This document shows, in pieces, positions 52,771-63,026 of a stretch of DNA of 64,000 nucleotides. Made by a program: the position numbers and the translations under genes. The notes under the pieces were generated by a model. That model searched no databases. It had not been told where the DNA came from and was given only the letters and a program-made list of their open reading frames with translations. Source of the DNA: Paraburkholderia sp. BCC1884 (GTDB lineage Bacteria; Pseudomonadota; Gammaproteobacteria; Burkholderiales; Burkholderiaceae); assembly GCF_900996225.1 (NCBI RefSeq), contig NZ_CAAJGL010000065.1, positions 33,376 to 97,375 of the forward strand. The letters are read 5' to 3'. Within the stretch, counting starts at the first letter, position 1, and every line of letters begins with the position of its first letter.

Positions 52771-53673
52771 CTAATGGCTTTCGCGGCGCGTTCCCGACAG
52801 ACATACCCAACCTTCGTGTTCGCGCCATACGCCGATGTCGATCCACTGTGCGTAGACCTGTGCGACTTCGTCGGCCTGGCGCGCCAGAATGCCGGACAAC
52901 GCAATCCGCCCACCCGGCTTGACCTTCGAGGCCAGCATCGACGCCATCAGCTTGAGCGGGTTGGACAGGATGTTGGCGACCACGATATCGAACTCGCCGG
53001 TGGGGCATTCGTCGGGCAAACCGTACGTGACTTCCGCGCGGTTGCGCTCGCTGTTGTGACGGGCCGACTCGACTGCTTGCGGATCGATGTCGATGCCGTA
53101 GACCGGATTGGCGCCGCACTTCTTTGCGAGGATCGCGAGGATGCCGGAGCCGCAGCCGTAGTCGAGTACCGATTGCTCAGGCTCGACCGACTGCTCCAGC
53201 CATTCCATGCACAAACGCGTGGTGGGATGGCTGCCGGTGCCGAAGGCGAGACCCGGATCGAGTTCCAGCACGAGTGCTTCGGGGTCCGGTGCATCGTGCC
53301 ACGACGGCACGACCCAGATGCGCTCGCCGATCTTGATCGGGTCGAACTGCGACTGCGTGAGCCGCACCCAATCCTGATCTTCGACTTCCCGCACCGTGAA
53401 TGAAGGGGCGCGTTCCAGCCCGACTTCATTCGCCGCAGCGGCCGACAGCACCGCCGGGTCATGTTCCGGCGCGAGCAACGCGATCACGCGCGAACGTTGC
53501 CACGCGCTGCGATCCGGCGTGAGACCGGGCTCGCCGAACAGCGGCTGTTCGTCGGGCGTGTCGGCGTCCGCATCTTCGACCGAGACGGACAACGCACCCA
53601 ACTCGAGCAACGCGTCGGAGAATTCCTCGGCGTGCTCGCGTGCCAGCTCGGCGATCAGTTCCCGGTAGCTCAT
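52771..53673 (-). CDS. prmA: Ribosomal protein L11 methyltransferase
   Basis: 300 residues. The N-terminal L11-recognition domain leads into a SAM methyltransferase: motif [20 protein letters not shown], with [18 protein letters not shown] and [17 protein letters not shown] downstream. [18 protein letters not shown] is the family signature just before motif I. It trimethylates L11. The gene begins 3 bp after accC stops, so they are co-transcribed. Confidence 0.96.
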   Translation of the reverse strand: MSYRELIAELAREHAEEFSDALLELGALSVSVEDADADTPDEQPLFGEPGLTPDRSAWQRSRVIALLAPEHDPAVLSAAAANEVGLERAPSFTVREVEDQDWVRLTQSQFDPIKIGERIWVVPSWHDAPDPEALVLELDPGLAFGTGSHPTTRLCMEWLEQSVEPEQSVLDYGCGSGILAILAKKCGANPVYGIDIDPQAVESARHNSERNRAEVTYGLPDECPTGEFDIVVANILSNPLKLMASMLASKVKPGGRIALSGILARQADEVAQVYAQWIDIGVWREHEGWVCLSGTRRESH

Positions 53674-53676
53674 GAC

Positions 53677-55044
53677 TTACGCTTCTTCCGGCGCGGCCTG
53701 CAGCTTCGCGGCCAACCGGTTTTCGAGGTAGTGAATGCTGGTGCCGCCTTCGACGAACTTCGCGTCCAGCATCAGTTCGCGGTGCAACGGGATGTTGGTC
53801 TGAATGCCTTCCACCACCATTTCCGACAGCGCGATACGCATCCGCTTGATCGCCTGTTCGCGCGTCGCGCCGTAAGCGATCAGCTTGCCGATCATCGAAT
53901 CATAGTTCGGCGGGACGAAATAGCCATTGTAGGCGTGCGAATCGACGCGGATGCCAGGGCCGCCCGGCATGTGCCACGAGGTCAAACGACCCGGCGACGG
54001 CGTGAACTTGAACGGATCTTCGGCGTTGATCCGGCATTCGATCGCATGACCCTTGAACACGATGTCGCGCTGACGGAACGCCAGCTTCTCGCCCGCGGCG
54101 ATACGGATCTGTTCCTGAACGATGTCGACGCCCGTGATCAGCTCGGTCACCGGATGCTCGACCTGCACGCGCGTGTTCATTTCGATGAAATAGAACTCGC
54201 CGTTTTCGTACAGGAACTCGAACGTACCCGCGCCAAGGTAGCCCATCTTCTTGCAGGCGTCCGCACAACGATCGCCGATGCGGTCGATCAGGCGGCGCGC
54301 GATACCCGGCGCCGGCGCCTCTTCGATCACCTTCTGGTGACGTCGTTGCATCGAGCAGTCGCGCTCGCCCAGCCAGACGGCGTTCTTGAACGAGTCGGCG
54401 AGAATCTGAATTTCGATGTGCCGCGGGTTCTCAAGGAATTTCTCCATGTAGACCTGCGGGTTACCGAAGGCGCGGCCGGCTTCTTCACGCGTCATGATGA
54501 CCGCATTGACCAGTGCCGCTTCCGTATGGACCACGCGCATGCCGCGGCCACCGCCGCCGCCGGCGGCCTTGATGATGACCGGATAGCCGACCTGGCGGGC
54601 AATCTTCACGATCTCTTTCGGATCGTCCGGCAGCGCGCCTTCCGAGCCCGGCACGCACGGCACGCCGGTCTTGATCATGGTCTGCTTGGCCGTGACCTTG
54701 TCGCCCATCATGCGGATGGTTTCCGGACGCGGGCCGATGAAGGTGAAGCCGGATTGTTCGACGCGTTCGGCGAAGTCGGCGTTTTCCGACAGGAAGCCGT
54801 AGCCGGGGTGAATCGCTTCGGCGTCGGTGACTTCTGCCGCGCTGATCAGCGCCGGCATGTTCAGGTAGCTCAGATTCGAAGGCGCCGGGCCGATACAGAC
54901 CGCCTCGTCGGCGAGCTTCACGTACTTGGCTTCCTTGTCGGCTTCCGAATAGACGACGACCGTCTTGACGCCGAGTTCGCGGCAGGCGCGCTGGATACGG
55001 AGCGCGATCTCGCCACGATTGGCAATGAGAATTTTTTCAAACAT
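53677..55044 (-). CDS. accC: Acetyl-CoA carboxylase biotin carboxylase subunit
   Basis: 455 residues from ATG at 55042-55044 ([17 protein letters not shown]), chosen over an upstream ATG at 55065 because it matches the family start. ATP-grasp elements: [63 protein letters not shown]. It carboxylates the biotin of AccB using bicarbonate and ATP, the first half of malonyl-CoA synthesis. It lies 129 bp after accB. Confidence 0.98.
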   Translation of the reverse strand: MFEKILIANRGEIALRIQRACRELGVKTVVVYSEADKEAKYVKLADEAVCIGPAPSNLSYLNMPALISAAEVTDAEAIHPGYGFLSENADFAERVEQSGFTFIGPRPETIRMMGDKVTAKQTMIKTGVPCVPGSEGALPDDPKEIVKIARQVGYPVIIKAAGGGGGRGMRVVHTEAALVNAVIMTREEAGRAFGNPQVYMEKFLENPRHIEIQILADSFKNAVWLGERDCSMQRRHQKVIEEAPAPGIARRLIDRIGDRCADACKKMGYLGAGTFEFLYENGEFYFIEMNTRVQVEHPVTELITGVDIVQEQIRIAAGEKLAFRQRDIVFKGHAIECRINAEDPFKFTPSPGRLTSWHMPGGPGIRVDSHAYNGYFVPPNYDSMIGKLIAYGATREQAIKRMRIALSEMVVEGIQTNIPLHRELMLDAKFVEGGTSIHYLENRLAAKLQAAPEEA

Positions 55045-55173
55045 AGCGGGTTTTCGACTCATCAATGGGCGCCGCGTTGTTCACAACGCCGGCTGCCTCA
55101 GAGGATCGGCCGCGCGCCCTGGCAGGACAGGCGCGCGGGCGGCAGGCGCAAAAAAAGCGCAAAGCGTGCCGCG

Positions 55174-55647
55174 TTAGCCGACCAGGAACAGCGGTTGGCC
55201 GTACTCGACCGCCTGACCGTTTTCGACGAGGATTTCCTTCACCACGCCGGACTTGTCCGACTCGATTTCGTTGAGCAGCTTCATCGCTTCGATGATGCAG
55301 ATCGTCTGGCCTTCCTTGACCGTGTCGCCCACCTGCACGAACGGCTCCGCACCCGGCGACGGCGCGCGGTAGAAGGTGCCGACCATCGGCGAAGTCACCA
55401 CGTGGCCTTGCGGCGCGGCGGCGGCCGGCGTAGCCGGAGCGCCCGCAGCGGCTGCGGCCGGTGCCTCACCGCCCGGGAACATCGGCGGCTGCGCGTATTG
55501 CGGCGCGTAGGAGGCGGACGGTTGCACGTAAACCGGCGGCGCATTCTTGACGATGCGAACCTTGCCTTCGCCCTCGGTCACTTCGAGTTCGGAAATACCG
55601 GACTCGGAGACGAGGTCGATCAGAGTTTTCAGTTTACGTAGATCCAT
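55174..55647 (-). CDS. accB: Biotin carboxyl carrier protein of acetyl-CoA carboxylase
   Basis: 157 residues. The biotinyl domain ends the protein, with the biotinylated lysine in [12 protein letters not shown] (K123). The N-terminus [23 protein letters not shown] is typical, joined by a Pro/Ala-rich flexible linker (about 45-80). The family thumb region [18 protein letters not shown] is present. aroQ-accB-accC-prmA is a known conserved order. Confidence 0.97.
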   Translation of the reverse strand: MDLRKLKTLIDLVSESGISELEVTEGEGKVRIVKNAPPVYVQPSASYAPQYAQPPMFPGGEAPAAAAAGAPATPAAAAPQGHVVTSPMVGTFYRAPSPGAEPFVQVGDTVKEGQTICIIEAMKLLNEIESDKSGVVKEILVENGQAVEYGQPLFLVG

Positions 55648-55715
55648 CAGAAGCCCCTTTCAATGCGTAAAGTGCCGGTGCATACGCAGCCGGCGCAAAT
55701 TAGACGTGTTTGGAA

Positions 55716-56171
55716 TCAGCCGCGCGACGAACCGGCGGACAGCCGGTCGAGCGCGAATTCGAGCGCGTATAGATAACCCTTCCAGCCGAGGCCGCAAATC
55801 ACGCCTTCGGCCTGGTCGGAGAAATACGAGTGATGCCGGAACGGTTCGCGACGATGCACGTTCGACAGATGAATCTCGACGAACGGGATGCCGACCCCCG
55901 CCAGTGCGTCCCGAATGGCCACGCTGGTGTGCGTGTACGCGGCGGGATTGATCAGTATGAAATCGGTTTGCTCGGTCCGGGCAGATTGGATGCGGTCCAC
56001 CAGAGCGCCTTCGTGATTGCTCTGGAACGACGCGAGTTCGACGCCTGCGTCCGCTGCGCGGTCCGCCAGCGCCTGATCGATCTGCGGCAAGGTCACACGA
56101 CCGTAGACCTCGGGTTCCCGGGTGCCGAGAAGATTGAGGTTGGGTCCGTGCAGTACCAGCAGTCGCGTCAT
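55716..56171 (-). CDS. aroQ: 3-dehydroquinate dehydratase, type II
   Basis: 151 residues. [20 protein letters not shown] carries the active-site Asn and Tyr (the flexible lid), [17 protein letters not shown] the second site, and [20 protein letters not shown] the catalytic His region. The dodecameric enzyme dehydrates 3-dehydroquinate in the shikimate pathway. It precedes accB by 68 bp. Confidence 0.97.
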   Translation of the reverse strand: MTRLLVLHGPNLNLLGTREPEVYGRVTLPQIDQALADRAADAGVELASFQSNHEGALVDRIQSARTEQTDFILINPAAYTHTSVAIRDALAGVGIPFVEIHLSNVHRREPFRHHSYFSDQAEGVICGLGWKGYLYALEFALDRLSAGSSRG

Positions 56172-56365
56172 GGTCGCTTCTTTTTCCGTGGAATTGGGCG
56201 CACTTTAGCGCTGATTAGAGAAACTTGTCTAGTTTCCCGCGCGTACCGTGCGATGTCGGCGGCGTTTTGCCGCCGCACCGGGCGCCCATCTTCTCTCAAA
56301 TTTAGGCGAATTGCGCGTAATTTTCCGCGTTCAGCCGGTATTTGAACGTCAAAAGAATGTCAGAT

Positions 56366-56917
56366 TTAAAGTGCGTCGAGCGTCTGTTTCAGCGCCGCCG
56401 GATCGATTTGGCCTAATTTTGTCGAGCGAACGTTGCCTTTAGCGTCAATTACAACCGTAAAAGGCAGGCCGCCCGCGTTATTGCCGAAGGCGCGCGCGAG
56501 GTCGGCGCCACCAAATCCGGTGATATAGACCGGGTAAGCCACTTTGACCTTCTGCAGGAAGGTCTGGACGTTTTTCTCCGAATCCACGCCAAGTCCGACG
56601 AATTGGATGCCTTTCTTCGCGTATTCGCGCTGGAGTTGCGAGAGCGCGGGCATTTCCTCGACGCAGGGGCCGCACCAGGACGCCCAGAAGTTGACGACGA
56701 TTGGGTGTCCTTTGAGCAAGCTTAGCGATTGCGGCTTGCCGTCGACCGAGGTCACGGGGGCAGTCCACAACTGGCTGACCGCGCTCTGGGTCGGCGCCGG
56801 TTGGGCGGCTTGCGCGACTTCCGCGTTGCTGCCGGTTAGCCATTGGCTGGCCAGTACTCCGCCACCTGCTGCGACAATCGCGACGACCGCGCCCGCCAGA
56901 ATCCGTCTCGTGTTCAT
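56366..56917 (-). CDS. TlpA-type periplasmic thiol-disulfide protein
   Basis: 183 residues from ATG at 56915-56917. An N-terminal membrane anchor or signal (ILAGAVVAIVAAGGGVLASQWL) precedes a thioredoxin fold with active site FWASWCGPCVEEMP (CGPC) and the cis-Pro loop GLPFTVVIDAKG. TlpA/ResA-like proteins reduce apocytochrome c or other exported proteins. The exact partner is unknown. It lies 10 bp after the NTase-like hypothetical gene and is separated from aroQ by about 194 bp. Confidence 0.9.
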   Translation of the reverse strand: MNTRRILAGAVVAIVAAGGGVLASQWLTGSNAEVAQAAQPAPTQSAVSQLWTAPVTSVDGKPQSLSLLKGHPIVVNFWASWCGPCVEEMPALSQLQREYAKKGIQFVGLGVDSEKNVQTFLQKVKVAYPVYITGFGGADLARAFGNNAGGLPFTVVIDAKGNVRSTKLGQIDPAALKQTLDAL

Positions 56918-56927
56918 GTTGGTCTGT

Positions 56928-57581
56928 CTAATTAGTGGAGGGGGTGACTTCGCTGCTGTCGAGCAGCGTCTGAACCGCTTGCAGGTTGGCGCGAGCCGTG
57001 CGGCCGCGCGCGTCGGCCCGGACTGCGCCGCGCAGGTCGTCGGTTTCGTACAGGGCGACGTGCACGCCGGCGGGCTCGGCATCGGGCCCTTCCCTGGTCG
57101 GGCGCCACAAAAAGCTCAAAGTTTCGACGTAGCCGCGGCCGGCGAAATGGCGCGTTTCCGAAACGTCGTACTGAATATTCGCGTTCAGGAAGTAGATGGC
57201 GACTTCCTTGGGGTTGTCGCAGAAGACCTGAAGGTGAATGTCCGAGTGCTCGCCTGCCGTGCCGCCGAGCACCGCGCCGGTCAGATAAGGATTGAACGCC
57301 GCGAGCCGCTCCATCCAGTCGATCGCGATGCGGCGCAGCCGGCGCAATAGCAGCGGCTGGCTGTCGCCCTGAAAAAGCGACTGATATTCGCGGATTTCCT
57401 CTTCGATCTGGTCGTTATCCGGCAGCCATTCACCCGCCACACGGCTTTCCCCCACCACCTGCCGGGCCGCTTTGCGCTTGGCCGTGGCGTAGTCCAGACC
57501 GTCTTCGGCGATCATCCTCGCAGCTGCCATGGCAATTTCTTCGCGCACGCGCTGGGGATCGAAATGTGATTTGCGAACCAT
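56928..57581 (-). CDS. Hypothetical protein with degenerate nucleotidyltransferase-like motif
   Basis: 217 residues, soluble. The N-terminal half is helical (RVREEIAMAAARMIAEDGLDYATAKRKAAR contains a regular helix pattern). The central segment YLTGAVLGGTAGEHSDIHL resembles the glycine/serine loop and acidic motif of the nucleotidyltransferase fold, but the usual D-x-D is D-x-H. Homologues in Burkholderia are, as I recall, sometimes misnamed UDP-N-acetylmuramate ligases; there is no ligase motif here. Coupled to the TlpA-type gene and divergent from mpl. Function unknown. Confidence 0.7.
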   Translation of the reverse strand: MVRKSHFDPQRVREEIAMAAARMIAEDGLDYATAKRKAARQVVGESRVAGEWLPDNDQIEEEIREYQSLFQGDSQPLLLRRLRRIAIDWMERLAAFNPYLTGAVLGGTAGEHSDIHLQVFCDNPKEVAIYFLNANIQYDVSETRHFAGRGYVETLSFLWRPTREGPDAEPAGVHVALYETDDLRGAVRADARGRTARANLQAVQTLLDSSEVTPSTN

Positions 57582-57778
57582 CTCTCAATCATACTAGAGA
57601 TTGATGACACGACTTTCCGGCGGCTCGCGCCGGGCCTCGGCGGTGGCGGGGCGGGTGGCCGTTTCATAGGGCGATCGGGAGGCGTCGGTTACAATAGCGT
57701 CCTTTGCAGACGGTCGTTTCGGCCGCTCTTCTGCGCTTCCATCCCTCGCAAAATACGCCCGCGCGGCACGACAGGCTT

Positions 57779-59173
57779 ATGCACATCCACATCCTCGGCA
57801 TCTGCGGCACGTTCATGGGCGGTCTCGCGGTCCTCGCGCGCGGCGCGGGTCATACCGTGACGGGCTGCGACGCCGGCGTCTATCCGCCGATGAGCACCCA
57901 GCTCGAGGCGCAAGGCATTCGTCTGATCGAAGGCTACGACGCGGACCAGCTGAACGGCCTGAACGCGGATCTGTTCGTGATCGGCAACGTGGTATCGCGC
58001 GGCAACCCGCTGATGGAAGCGATTCTCGATCGCGGCCTGCCTTACACGTCAGGTCCGCAATGGCTCGGCGAACACGTGCTGAACGGCAAGTGGGTGCTGG
58101 CGGTGGCCGGCACGCACGGCAAGACGACCACGAGCTCCATGCTGACGTGGCTGCTCGAAGACGCCGGCCTCAATCCGGGCTTTCTGATCGGCGGCGTGCC
58201 GTTGAATTTCGGCGTCTCGGCGCGGCTCACGGATTCGAGCTTTTTCGTGATCGAAGCCGATGAGTACGACACGGCCTTCTTCGACAAGCGTTCGAAATTC
58301 GTCCACTACCGGCCCAAAACGGCGGTGCTGAACAATCTCGAATTCGATCACGCCGACATCTTCTCGGATCTGGCGGCGATCGAAACGCAGTTCCATCATT
58401 TGATCCGCACGGTGCCGGGCATCGGCCGGATCGTGTCGAACGGCCGTGAAGATGCGCTGGAGCGTGTGCTCACGCGCGGCTGCTGGAGTGAAGTCGAGCG
58501 TTTTGGCGTGCAAGGCGGCTGGGAAACCCTGCCGGCGGAAGAAGGCGTGCCGGTCGACGAGCGTTTCGCCGTCTATCACAACAGCGTGCGCGTCGGCGTG
58601 GTCGACTGGCAGGTGCAGGGCGAGCACAACCGCATGAACGCGCTGGCCGCGATCGCCGCCGCGCGCCATGTCGGCGTGCCGCCGGCGCAGGCCGCACATT
58701 CGCTGGCGAGCTTCCGTAACGTGAAGCGCCGTATGGAAGTGCGTGGCAGTGTCGACGGCGTGACCGTGTACGACGACTTCGCGCACCATCCCACCGCGAT
58801 CGACACGACCGTGGCCGGGCTGCGCGCGCGCGTCGGCCGAGACAACACGCGGATTCTCGCGGTGCTGGAACCGCGCTCGAACACGATGAAGCTCGGCGTG
58901 ATGAAGGCGCAACTTCCCGCCAGTCTCGCCGACGCCGACCTGGTGTTCGGCTACGGTGCGCCTACCGGTCGAGACGCCCTCGGCTGGAACCTCGGCGAAG
59001 CGCTCGCGCCGCTCGGCGGGAAGGCACAGGCCTTCGACAATCTCGACGCGCTGGTCAAAGCCGTGGTCCACGCGGCGCGCCCCGGCGACCAGATTCTGGT
59101 GATGAGCAACGGTGGCTTCGGCGGCGTGCATCAGAAGCTGCTCGACGCCCTTTCCGCGCGGGGCACCTCGTGA
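57779..59173 (+). CDS. mpl: Murein peptide ligase (UDP-MurNAc : tripeptide ligase)
   Basis: 464 residues from ATG at 57779 (MHIHILGICGTFMGGLAVLA). Mur ligase P-loop in AVAGTHGKTTTSSML, central domain with EADEYDTAFFDKRSKF and NNLEFDHADIFSD, C-terminal domain with DDFAHHPTAIDTT and EPRSNTMKLGV. Mpl attaches recycled L-Ala-D-Glu-meso-DAP to UDP-MurNAc, completing the recycling route begun by AmpD, also encoded here. The stop overlaps the next start (GTGA). Confidence 0.95.
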   Translation: MHIHILGICGTFMGGLAVLARGAGHTVTGCDAGVYPPMSTQLEAQGIRLIEGYDADQLNGLNADLFVIGNVVSRGNPLMEAILDRGLPYTSGPQWLGEHVLNGKWVLAVAGTHGKTTTSSMLTWLLEDAGLNPGFLIGGVPLNFGVSARLTDSSFFVIEADEYDTAFFDKRSKFVHYRPKTAVLNNLEFDHADIFSDLAAIETQFHHLIRTVPGIGRIVSNGREDALERVLTRGCWSEVERFGVQGGWETLPAEEGVPVDERFAVYHNSVRVGVVDWQVQGEHNRMNALAAIAAARHVGVPPAQAAHSLASFRNVKRRMEVRGSVDGVTVYDDFAHHPTAIDTTVAGLRARVGRDNTRILAVLEPRSNTMKLGVMKAQLPASLADADLVFGYGAPTGRDALGWNLGEALAPLGGKAQAFDNLDALVKAVVHAARPGDQILVMSNGGFGGVHQKLLDALSARGTS

Positions 59174-59772
59174 TTCTCTATCTGCACGGTTTCCGCTCGT
59201 CGCCCAATTCTTTCAAGGCGCGCGTGCTGGCGGCGCGTCTGGTCGAACTGGGTCGCAGTGACGAATGGTGCTGTCCAATGCTGCCCGTTTCGCCGTATGA
59301 AACCGTGGCGCTCGCCGAATCGCTGGTGGCCGCGGCGGGGTCGCGGCGCGTGACGGTGATCGGCAGTTCGCTCGGCGGTTACTTCGCCACGTATCTGGCC
59401 GAAAAGCACGGCTGGCCGGCTGTGCTGCTGAACCCGGCGGTCGTCCCGCAGCGCGACCTGAGCGCCTATCTTGGCGAGCAGCCTTTGTGGCACGGCGGCG
59501 GCAGCATCGTCGTCGAACCGCATCATCTGGACGAGTTGCGCGCGCTCGGCGTGGCGTCGATCACGCGGCCCGAACGCTATTATTTGATGGCCGCCACCGG
59601 CGACGAAGTGCTCGACTACCGCGAAATGCTTGCGCACTATCCCGGCGCACGCACTACGCTGATCGAAGGGAGCGACCACGCCATCAGCGAGTTCGCGCAA
59701 TACGTCGACGACGTGCTGGCCTTTTGCGACGCGGAAGACATCGAGCCGCCGGCGCCGCGCGAAGCGGCCTGA
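59170..59772 (+). CDS. YqiA-type alpha/beta-hydrolase esterase
   Basis: 200 residues from GTG at 59170, overlapping the mpl stop. MILYLHGFRSSPNSFKA is the family start. The nucleophile elbow is VIGSSLGGYFATYLAEKHG, the catalytic His lies in EGSDHAISEF, and the Asp in ATGDEVLDYREM. YqiA-type esterases act on short-chain acyl substrates; the physiological substrate is unknown. Translational coupling to mpl is conserved in this group. Confidence 0.88.
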   Translation: MILYLHGFRSSPNSFKARVLAARLVELGRSDEWCCPMLPVSPYETVALAESLVAAAGSRRVTVIGSSLGGYFATYLAEKHGWPAVLLNPAVVPQRDLSAYLGEQPLWHGGGSIVVEPHHLDELRALGVASITRPERYYLMAATGDEVLDYREMLAHYPGARTTLIEGSDHAISEFAQYVDDVLAFCDAEDIEPPAPREAA

Positions 59773-59975
59773 GACCGCGCGGTCCAGCGCCAGCAGCGCG
59801 GGCGTTTGCCGCATTGCAGTTTTAAGCAGATTCAACCCAGATTCAACCCGCCGGCGCACCTGTATCGCGCGGCGGATCCACTACCACGAACACGTTGCCG
59901 CGCCGCGCACGCAGTGACCGATTGCAGAACGGAATCGGACGCGCCGGCAGATGCAAGTCAGAACGAGAGTATTGA

Positions 59976-62111
59976 GTGAACGTTTTCTTCGAGGAATCGG
60001 GCAGTTTCAAGGCGGGCAGCGTGCTGTCGCGCCAGGGCGATGCTTTTCAGGTCGAACTGCCGGGCGGCCGGCGCGCCAAGGTGCGCGCCAAAGACGTGCT
60101 GATCGAATTCGAAAAGCCGAGCGCCGGCGAGTTGATGCAACAGGCGGACACCGCCGCGCAGGACATCGATCTGGACTTCCTGTGGGAATGCGCGCCTGAG
60201 GACGAATTCCCGTTTGCCACGCTGGGCGCGGACTACTTCGGCGATCGCTTCGGCGCCGTCGAGCGTGCCGCGCTGGTGCTGCGCATGCACGGTGCGCCGG
60301 TGTACTTCCGCCGTAAAGGCCGCGGCATGTATCAGCGTGCACCGCAGGAGCAACTGAAGATGGCGCTGGCCGGCCTCGAGCGCAAGCGTCAGCAGGCGCT
60401 GGTGCAGGCGGGCTACGAAGAAGAACTGAAGGCGGGCCGTCTGCCGGACGGCTTCACCGGCAGCAAGGCGCTGGGCCTGCTCACCAAGCCCGACAAGAAC
60501 ACGATCGAGTACAAAGCGCTCGAAGCCGCGGCGGCGGCGCGCGGTATTTCGCAAGCGCGTCTGATGCTCGACAACGGCGCGATTCCGTCGGCGCGCGCGC
60601 TGCACGAGGCGAAATTCCTCTCCGAATTCTTTCCGCATGGGACGGGCTTTCCGCCGGTCACCGTCGGAACGTTGCCGGAAGATCTGCCGGAAGCCAACGT
60701 ACAGGCGTTCTCGATCGACGACATCACCACCACCGAAATCGACGATGCCTTCTCCGTCGAGCATCTGGCCGACGGCCGCGTGCGGATCGGCGTGCACATT
60801 GCCGCGCCGGCGCTCGGTATCGTGCGGGGCGACGAGGTCGACGAAATTGCGCGCACGCGTCTGTCCACGGTCTACATGCCGGGCGACAAGATCACCATGC
60901 TGCCCGACAGCGTCGTCGAGGCATTCACGCTGGCCGAAGGCGGCTTGCGTCCGGCGCTCTCGCTGTATGTGATCATCAATCGCGAGACACAGGAAATCGT
61001 CGCGAGCGAAACGCGCGCCGAACGCGTGTTCGTGAAGAACAATCTGCGTCACAACACGCTCGACGAACTCGTCACCGAAGAGGCGCTCGCCGCCGGCACG
61101 GGCGAGTATCCGCACAAGGACGACATCGCCGTGCTGTGGCCGTTCGCGCAGGCGCTGTTCGAAAAGCGCCAGACGGCGCGCGCCGGTTACGGCTTGCGCC
61201 GCGAAGTGCAGCGCAATACGGACTTCAACTTCTACGTGGAAGGCGAGCACATCAAGATCACGCCGCGCCGACGCGGTTCGCCGCTCGACACGATCGTCGC
61301 GGAGCTGGCGATTCTCGCGAATTCGTCGTGGGGCGCGTTCCTGCACGACCATGGCGTGCCGGGCATTTACCGCACGCAGCGCGCGTTCGGAGCGCCGACC
61401 GGCCCGAAGCGCACGCGCATGCAGACCAACGCTGCGCCGCACGAAGGCCTGGGCGTCACGCAATACGCGTGGAGCACGTCGCCGCTGCGTCGTTATGTCG
61501 ACCTGGTGAATCAGTGGCAATTGATCGCGTGCGTGCAGCATGGCGTGACCGCCAAACTGGCCGCGCCGTTCAAGCCGAAGGACGCCGATCTGTTCGCCGT
61601 CGTGCAGGGCTTCGACGATACGTACACCGCGTACGCCGATCACCAGCGCCGCATGGAGTACTTCTGGTGTCTGCGCTGGCTGAAGCAGGAGAACCGCAAG
61701 CAGGTGGTGGCGTCGGTGGTGAAGGGCGACCTGGTGCGCCTCGAAGAGATTCCGCTGCTGCTGCACGTGCCGGGCCTTGGCGTGCACGCACGCGGCACGC
61801 GCCTGCAGATGGAAGTGATGTCGATCGACGAACTGACCGTCGAAGCATCCGTGCGCTTGCTGCACGTGCTCGACGCGCCGGCTGTGACGAGCGGCAGTGA
61901 GACCGAGGAAGCCGACGAGGCCGACGAAAGCGAAGAAGAAATCATCGATACGCCGGACGAAAGCGCCGAAGGCGAAGCCGAGGCGCAGGCCGAAGCCGAC
62001 CTGGACGGCACTGAAACAACCGTCGAAGGCGACGCCGACGCCGACACGAGCGACGGCACGGATTTGAACGACGCCCCCGCTGACCGGCACATCGCGGAGC
62101 CGGGACGATGA
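59976..62111 (+). CDS. RNase II/R-family exoribonuclease with acidic C-terminal tail
   Basis: 711 residues from GTG at 59976 (MNVFFEESGSFKAGSV). The RNB catalytic core shows QAFSIDDITTTEIDDAFSV with the essential aspartates, then GVHIAAPAL, RLSTVYMPGDKITMLPDSVVEAF, and WSTSPLRRYVDLVNQWQL. Family enzymes degrade RNA 3' to 5' processively. The last 75 residues are Glu/Asp-rich (TEEADEADESEEEI onward) with no known domain; the usual basic C-terminal S1 domain is not clearly visible. It overlaps the aroE start. Gene name rnb would be plausible but the exact subfamily is uncertain. Confidence 0.9.
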   Translation: MNVFFEESGSFKAGSVLSRQGDAFQVELPGGRRAKVRAKDVLIEFEKPSAGELMQQADTAAQDIDLDFLWECAPEDEFPFATLGADYFGDRFGAVERAALVLRMHGAPVYFRRKGRGMYQRAPQEQLKMALAGLERKRQQALVQAGYEEELKAGRLPDGFTGSKALGLLTKPDKNTIEYKALEAAAAARGISQARLMLDNGAIPSARALHEAKFLSEFFPHGTGFPPVTVGTLPEDLPEANVQAFSIDDITTTEIDDAFSVEHLADGRVRIGVHIAAPALGIVRGDEVDEIARTRLSTVYMPGDKITMLPDSVVEAFTLAEGGLRPALSLYVIINRETQEIVASETRAERVFVKNNLRHNTLDELVTEEALAAGTGEYPHKDDIAVLWPFAQALFEKRQTARAGYGLRREVQRNTDFNFYVEGEHIKITPRRRGSPLDTIVAELAILANSSWGAFLHDHGVPGIYRTQRAFGAPTGPKRTRMQTNAAPHEGLGVTQYAWSTSPLRRYVDLVNQWQLIACVQHGVTAKLAAPFKPKDADLFAVVQGFDDTYTAYADHQRRMEYFWCLRWLKQENRKQVVASVVKGDLVRLEEIPLLLHVPGLGVHARGTRLQMEVMSIDELTVEASVRLLHVLDAPAVTSGSETEEADEADESEEEIIDTPDESAEGEAEAQAEADLDGTETTVEGDADADTSDGTDLNDAPADRHIAEPGR

Positions 62112-62971
62112 GCGGACTGGATTCGCGCGATCGTTACGCGGTGATCGGCAATCCGGTCGGTCATAGCAAATCGCCGTTCATCCACGGCCGCTTCGCCGCG
62201 CAGACCGGTGAGCCAGTCGAATACGGCCACTTGCTGGCCCCGGTGGACGCGTTCGTGCCGCACGTGCGCGCGTTTATCGAAGCGGGTGGACGCGGCATGA
62301 ACGTGACCGTGCCGTTCAAGCTCGACGCGCATGCATTCGCCGACACCTTGTCGCCGCGCGCAGCAGCTGCCGGCGCAGTGAACACGCTGCGTTTCGACGC
62401 AAACGGCGTCTACGGCGATAACACGGACGGCTTTGGTCTCGTGCGCGACATCGAAGTGAATCTCGGCATGTCGCTCAAGGGCGCCCGCATTCTGTTGCTG
62501 GGCGCAGGCGGTGCCGCGCGTGGGGTCGTGCTGCCGATCCTGGATCGTGCGCCGCATACGCTGACCATCGTCAATCGCACGGCTGCGAAGGCGGAGGAAC
62601 TGGTCGTTCAGTTCGCGCAGGCCGCGCGCGACGCCGCGTGTCAACTGAGCGGCGGGAGCGCGAAAACGATCGAAGGCGGCGCTTATGACGTGATCGTCAA
62701 CGCGACGGCGGGCAGTCTCGATGCATCGTTGCCTGAGTGTGACGACCGCGCGTTCGGCAATGGCACGTTGGCGTACGACATGATGTACGGCGCGCATCCC
62801 ACGGTGTTCATGGAACACGCCGCGAAGCTCGGGGCGCGCGGCGCCGATGGTCTGGGCATGCTGGTCGAGCAGGCGGCCGAATCGTTTTACGTGTGGCGCG
62901 GCGTGCGGCCGGATGGCGCGCCGGTGCTGGCGGAATTGCGTGCGTTGCTGACGGCGCCGTCGCACGCCTGA
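62108..62971 (+). CDS. aroE: Shikimate dehydrogenase
   Basis: 287 residues from the ATG overlapping the preceding stop (ATGA). Substrate-binding region [20 protein letters not shown] and [15 protein letters not shown] carry the catalytic Lys and Asp partners; the NADP-binding loop is [16 protein letters not shown] with [25 protein letters not shown] is the typical C-terminus. It reduces 3-dehydroshikimate to shikimate, the step after AroQ (aroQ lies 6 kb away). The gene is followed by mtgA. Confidence 0.97.
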   Translation: MSGLDSRDRYAVIGNPVGHSKSPFIHGRFAAQTGEPVEYGHLLAPVDAFVPHVRAFIEAGGRGMNVTVPFKLDAHAFADTLSPRAAAAGAVNTLRFDANGVYGDNTDGFGLVRDIEVNLGMSLKGARILLLGAGGAARGVVLPILDRAPHTLTIVNRTAAKAEELVVQFAQAARDAACQLSGGSAKTIEGGAYDVIVNATAGSLDASLPECDDRAFGNGTLAYDMMYGAHPTVFMEHAAKLGARGADGLGMLVEQAAESFYVWRGVRPDGAPVLAELRALLTAPSHA

Positions 62972-63026
62972 GGCGGCGTCGGCGATATTTTTTGCGACAC
63001 TCTCCGACTCGAGAACTGGGAGCACG

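Noticed and set aside
53461..55641. 726-codon open frame opposite prmA, accC and accB
   Set aside because: Runs across three real genes on the other strand and ends within accB; antisense shadow.
56255..56280. Terminator between tlpA-type gene and aroQ (GCGGCG-TTTTG-CGCCGC)
   Set aside because: Hairpin is present but neither strand has a following T run.
59958..62090. 710-codon open frame opposite the RNase II gene
   Set aside because: Shadow of the exoribonuclease gene, covering it almost exactly; no domain or ribosome-binding site.
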